Assembly: GCA_022578965.1 (NCBI GenBank)
Contig: MU401043.1
Span: forward strand, 1-11,557
DNA from: Xylaria sp. FL1777
Taxonomy: Eukaryota; Ascomycota; Sordariomycetes; Xylariales; Xylariaceae
Direction of reading: 5' to 3'
Length of the DNA: 11,557 nucleotides
Shown here: in pieces, positions 9,321 through 11,557 of the stretch
Numbering within the stretch: position 1 is the first letter of the stretch
Layout: every line of letters starts with the position of its first letter
The notes under the pieces: model-generated
Database searches by the model: none
What the model was told of the DNA's origin: nothing
The model's input: only the letters and a program-made list of their open reading frames with translations
Translations under genes and position numbers: made by a program

Positions 9321-9335
9321 ATATAACGTGCTATT
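9318..9335 (+). repeat. Right target-site duplication of the LINE
   Basis: Identical over 18 bases to 4168-4185, including its CpG. The first three bases may belong to the LINE tail rather than the target. Joining 4185 to 9336 gives the empty site before insertion. Confidence 0.85.
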
Positions 9336-10501
9336 GTTATAAAGTTAACACAAAAGTAGCCTTTAAAGCAGCTTAATGCCTTTATATATACTTTGCACTT
9401 TTTCTTTTGCTAGCTAAAGCTACAGTTACATAATAATTTACCTAGTTTACTAAGCTTATAGTAATTTAAAGCTTATTAAGCTTATAGTAATTTAAAGCTT
9501 ATTAAGCTTATAGTAATTTAATGCTTACTAAACTTGCAATAGTTTAAAAAAAGTTATTATTTTTTTTACTTTTTTTTTGTTTATATAATTATATATTTTT
9601 TGTACTTAATTATTTATTTAGTTTTAATTCTTTAGCTATTAATTTTTTATAACTGCTAAGCATTAATACATTTATTACTTTTAATTTTTTAAAACTTTTA
9701 TTAATGTATAATAATAAAAGTACTTTAAAAACCTTTTTAACAAACTATTATTAAAAATTTTATTATTACTTGCAAATTAAAACCTTAAAAGCAAACCTGT
9801 TATATTAATATATAACAAGTTTATTATATTTTAATAACTTTTTAATTAGTAAAACTTAACACATAAAAATAAATACTAGTATAAAAAATTAAATAATAAA
9901 CAATTTATAAAATAAATTTTTAAAAGTATATTAAAAAGATATTTAAAAAACAAAAATGCTAAATAGCATTATATAAGTAAACCTTACTTAATAACTAATA
10001 AACTAAATCTAAATTATGCTACTAAAAATAAAAAGTTAAAAATTAAATTTAAAAATTTTAAAAACTTTTAAAACTAATAATATATTAAAACAATAAACCT
10101 TAGTACTTTTATTAGCTACTTTTATTAAAAAAAAAGCAATAATAAAAAAAAAAAAGTTAAGCAATAGTAATAAAAAAAAATTAATATTAATACTAGCGTT
10201 ATAAAGCAAACTAGTTGCTTTAACTTAAAAAACAGCTTAAATATTAAACGTTATAACTTTTAAACTAGCATAAATATTAGCTATAATAATTAAAGCAGTA
10301 ATAATAACTATTATTATAATAATAAATTAAAGTTTTAAATAAATAATTATATTATAACTAATATTAATACTATTATTAGTAAACTTAATGCTTATTTTTA
10401 TTATTGCTATACTTAAAATAATAATTTAAAATAAAAAACTTAATTTTTTATTATTACTATTGTTTTTATTATTAAAATTATTTATAATATTAAAAATGCT
10501 A
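9336..10501. other. A+T-rich flank between the LINE and the gypsy-like gag
   Basis: No gene recognised. The first ~110 bp (9336-9450) are slightly less A+T-rich. A 26-bp tandem repeat follows (9451-9546), then about 950 bp of very A+T-rich sequence that becomes AAT/TTA-rich near 10300-10330. By position this should contain the leader, and perhaps the 5' LTR, of the Ty3/gypsy-like element whose gag starts near 10500. I could not define LTR ends or a tRNA primer-binding site, and no second LTR copy lies in the window for comparison. Confidence 0.5.
9451..9546. repeat. 26-bp tandem repeat, about 3.7 copies
   Basis: Units start with TAAGCTTATAGTAATTTA at 9451, 9477 and 9503, with a partial, more diverged copy at 9529-9546. 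Units 1 and 2 are identical over 26 bases; unit 3 differs at two positions. Each unit contains the palindrome TAAGCTTA. It could be a minisatellite in intergenic DNA or a repeated element in a retrotransposon leader or LTR. Confidence 0.85.
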
Positions 10502-11047
10502 AACATTAAAAGTTTTAAATTTACTGCTTTAAAGCTTTATAATAAATTTATAAATATAAAAGCTTATTTAATTTATGTTAAACTTTATTTAAAATAACAT
10601 TTTATTATTATTATAAAAAAAAACTAAAAAATAATAACTATTTTATAATTTTTGTTAAAAAAAGTACTAAAATAGTTTTAATTTATTTTAAAAGATTTTT
10701 TAAAAGCTAATAAGTTAATTAACTTTAACTTAAAAACAAAAAAAATTTTTAAAAATTACGTTAAGTTTAAAAATTAAATAAAAATAATATTTAAAAATAT
10801 TTAAAAAGCAAAATATGCAAAAAAAGCATTTTATTGCTTAAAACAAACAAAAGCAGCAATAAATTATGCTATAAAATTTAAACAATTAGTAGTAATTTTA
10901 AAATTATTTAAGTTTATACTATTTTATTTATTTTATAGTAAACTTAAAACTTAAGTTTAAAATAAACTATATAAAATAAATAAACTAGCAAAAATTAATA
11001 TATATATTAATATAGCTATTATAATTAATTAATAATTATTTAATTAG
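10502..11047 (+). pseudogene. Ty3/gypsy-type retrotransposon Gag, decayed and partial
   Basis: Gag forms the particle of LTR retrotransposons. One frame (10502 onward) can be followed for about 180 codons and shows the capsid pattern of fungal Ty3/gypsy Gag. There is an early L-K-A-Y-L segment (10556-10570). Stops at 10673 and 10679 fall where Trp and Gln are expected in the usual Ala-x-x-Trp-Phe block. A charged F-K-N-Y...F-K-N block lies at 10751-10774. At 10838-10882 there is L-K-Q-T-K-A-A-I-N-Y-A-I-K-F-K, matching the Leu-Arg-Gln-Thr...Asp-Tyr-Ala...Phe signature. It is followed by F-Y-S-K-L-K-T (10922-10954 region), where Phe-x-x-Gly-Leu-Lys is expected. The frame ends with the I-I-I-N-x-x block (about 11024-11046), where Ile-Asp-Asn-Arg is usual. 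Stops are TAA/TAG at Gln, Trp or Arg positions. The start lies upstream and is not defined. The family call is by motif order only. Confidence 0.6.
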
Positions 11048-11557
11048 TACTTTAAAACTAAAAAAACTAAAAAAAACAAAAAAAAAAATACTTAAAAAAA
11101 TATTAAATAAAAATTTAAACAAATTAATAAAGTTTAAAAATAATAACTTTAAAATATATTTAAAGTTAAATGTTATAATTATAAAAAAAAAGAATATTTT
11201 TAAAAATAATGCTAATTTAAAAAAAAAAACAGAAAAAAAAGCTATAAAAAAGAAAAAATTTTCTAACTTAAAAAAGAAATACAAGTTATAAAAGTTTAAA
11301 ATAACAAAAAACAACAAAGCAATTTAAAAAATACATTTTTAAAGCAAAAATATAAAATTATTATTTTAAGTTAAAATAAAAATGCTATACTAAATAAATC
11401 TAAATGCTTTATTTATATAAATTAAAATAAATAAACATATAAATATTATTTAAAAGCTTTGCAATTATTAAAACAAATTACAAAAAAATATATTTGCTAT
11501 ATAAACAATTAAAGTTATTTAATATATAACTTAAAAAAATAGTTTAACTAAAAATAA
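11048..11557 (+). other. Continuation downstream of Gag, mostly low complexity
   Basis: Very A-rich on the + strand, as expected for the Lys/Glu-rich linker after a mutated Gag capsid region. In the Gag frame there is one Cys codon at 11405 followed by Tyr two residues later (C-F-I-Y, 11405-11416), which could be the C-x-x-H site found between Gag and protease in fungal gypsy elements. This is weak. I could not find a convincing zinc knuckle. The element continues beyond the window. Confidence 0.35.

Noticed and set aside
9336..9450. Possible 5' LTR start (GTTATAAAGTTAACA...) and a primer-binding site before the 26-bp repeat
   Set aside because: No paired LTR is in the window, no clear TG...CA ends, and no tRNA-complementary stretch that survives scrutiny.
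11036..11317. 93-codon open frame on the minus strand, Phe-rich, like a membrane protein
   Set aside because: It is the reverse of an A-rich (AAA/AAT) stretch following the gag relic. Poly-A read backwards gives poly-Phe, so the apparent hydrophobicity is an artefact.
1..11557. Mitochondrial, plastid or apicomplexan origin because of the extreme A+T content
   Set aside because: No rRNA, tRNA or organellar gene was seen, and the window instead holds fungal-type LINE and gypsy-like relics with a transition-only difference pattern.
11504..11557. Possible Gag zinc knuckle starting at a TGC codon
   Set aside because: The codon at the second ligand position (AAC) cannot come from a Cys codon by C>T or G>A alone, and the remaining spacing does not fit C-x2-C-x4-H-x4-C.
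1..11557. CRISPR array, tRNA, rRNA or riboswitch
   Set aside because: No regularly spaced repeats with unique spacers and no conserved RNA core were seen. The only regular array is the spacer-free 26-bp tandem repeat.

Overview
This window looks like a gene-free, extremely A+T-rich block of a filamentous ascomycete nuclear genome (roughly 85% A+T by spot count of a few lines). It is made of retrotransposon copies destroyed by C-to-T / G-to-A mutation, the pattern left by repeat-induced point mutation (RIP). No intact protein-coding gene was found. All identifications come from reading decayed frames by eye and allowing for C>T and G>A changes; no similarity search was run.

Layout. (1) Bases 1-232 are the last ~230 bp of a Tad1-type LINE on the + strand, cut by the window edge, ending in a short stem-loop and a TAA-repeat tail. 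(2) Bases 233-4167 are degenerate A+T-rich DNA with no gene I can name. They hold a few small repeats, and the right half is T-rich on the + strand, which may mean a reverse-oriented relic. (3) Bases 4186-9320 are an essentially full-length (~5.1 kb) copy of the same or a closely related LINE, bounded by identical 18-bp target-site duplications (4168-4185 and 9318-9335). It has a short 5' leader, ORF1 (Gag-like, C-terminal zinc knuckles), ORF2 (AP-type endonuclease, reverse transcriptase, C-terminal CCHC zinc motif), a 3' UTR, a stem-loop and a tail. Every catalytic motif is recognisable but mutated. (4) Bases 9336-10500 are A+T-rich flank with a 26-bp tandem repeat. (5) From about 10500 to at least 11047, the + strand carries the decayed Gag of a second element that looks Ty3/gypsy-like and whose pol would lie beyond the window.

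How it fits together. The LINE inserted about 1.1 kb upstream of the gypsy-like gag frame, and an older LINE copy had landed to the left. The two LINE 3' ends differ at 21 sites in about 222 aligned bases. By my hand alignment all 21 are transitions and there are no indels, which is the strongest direct evidence for RIP. Nothing here can still encode a working protein. The interest lies in the mutation record: which parts escaped, the frame shift inside ORF2, and what the two unassigned stretches once were.
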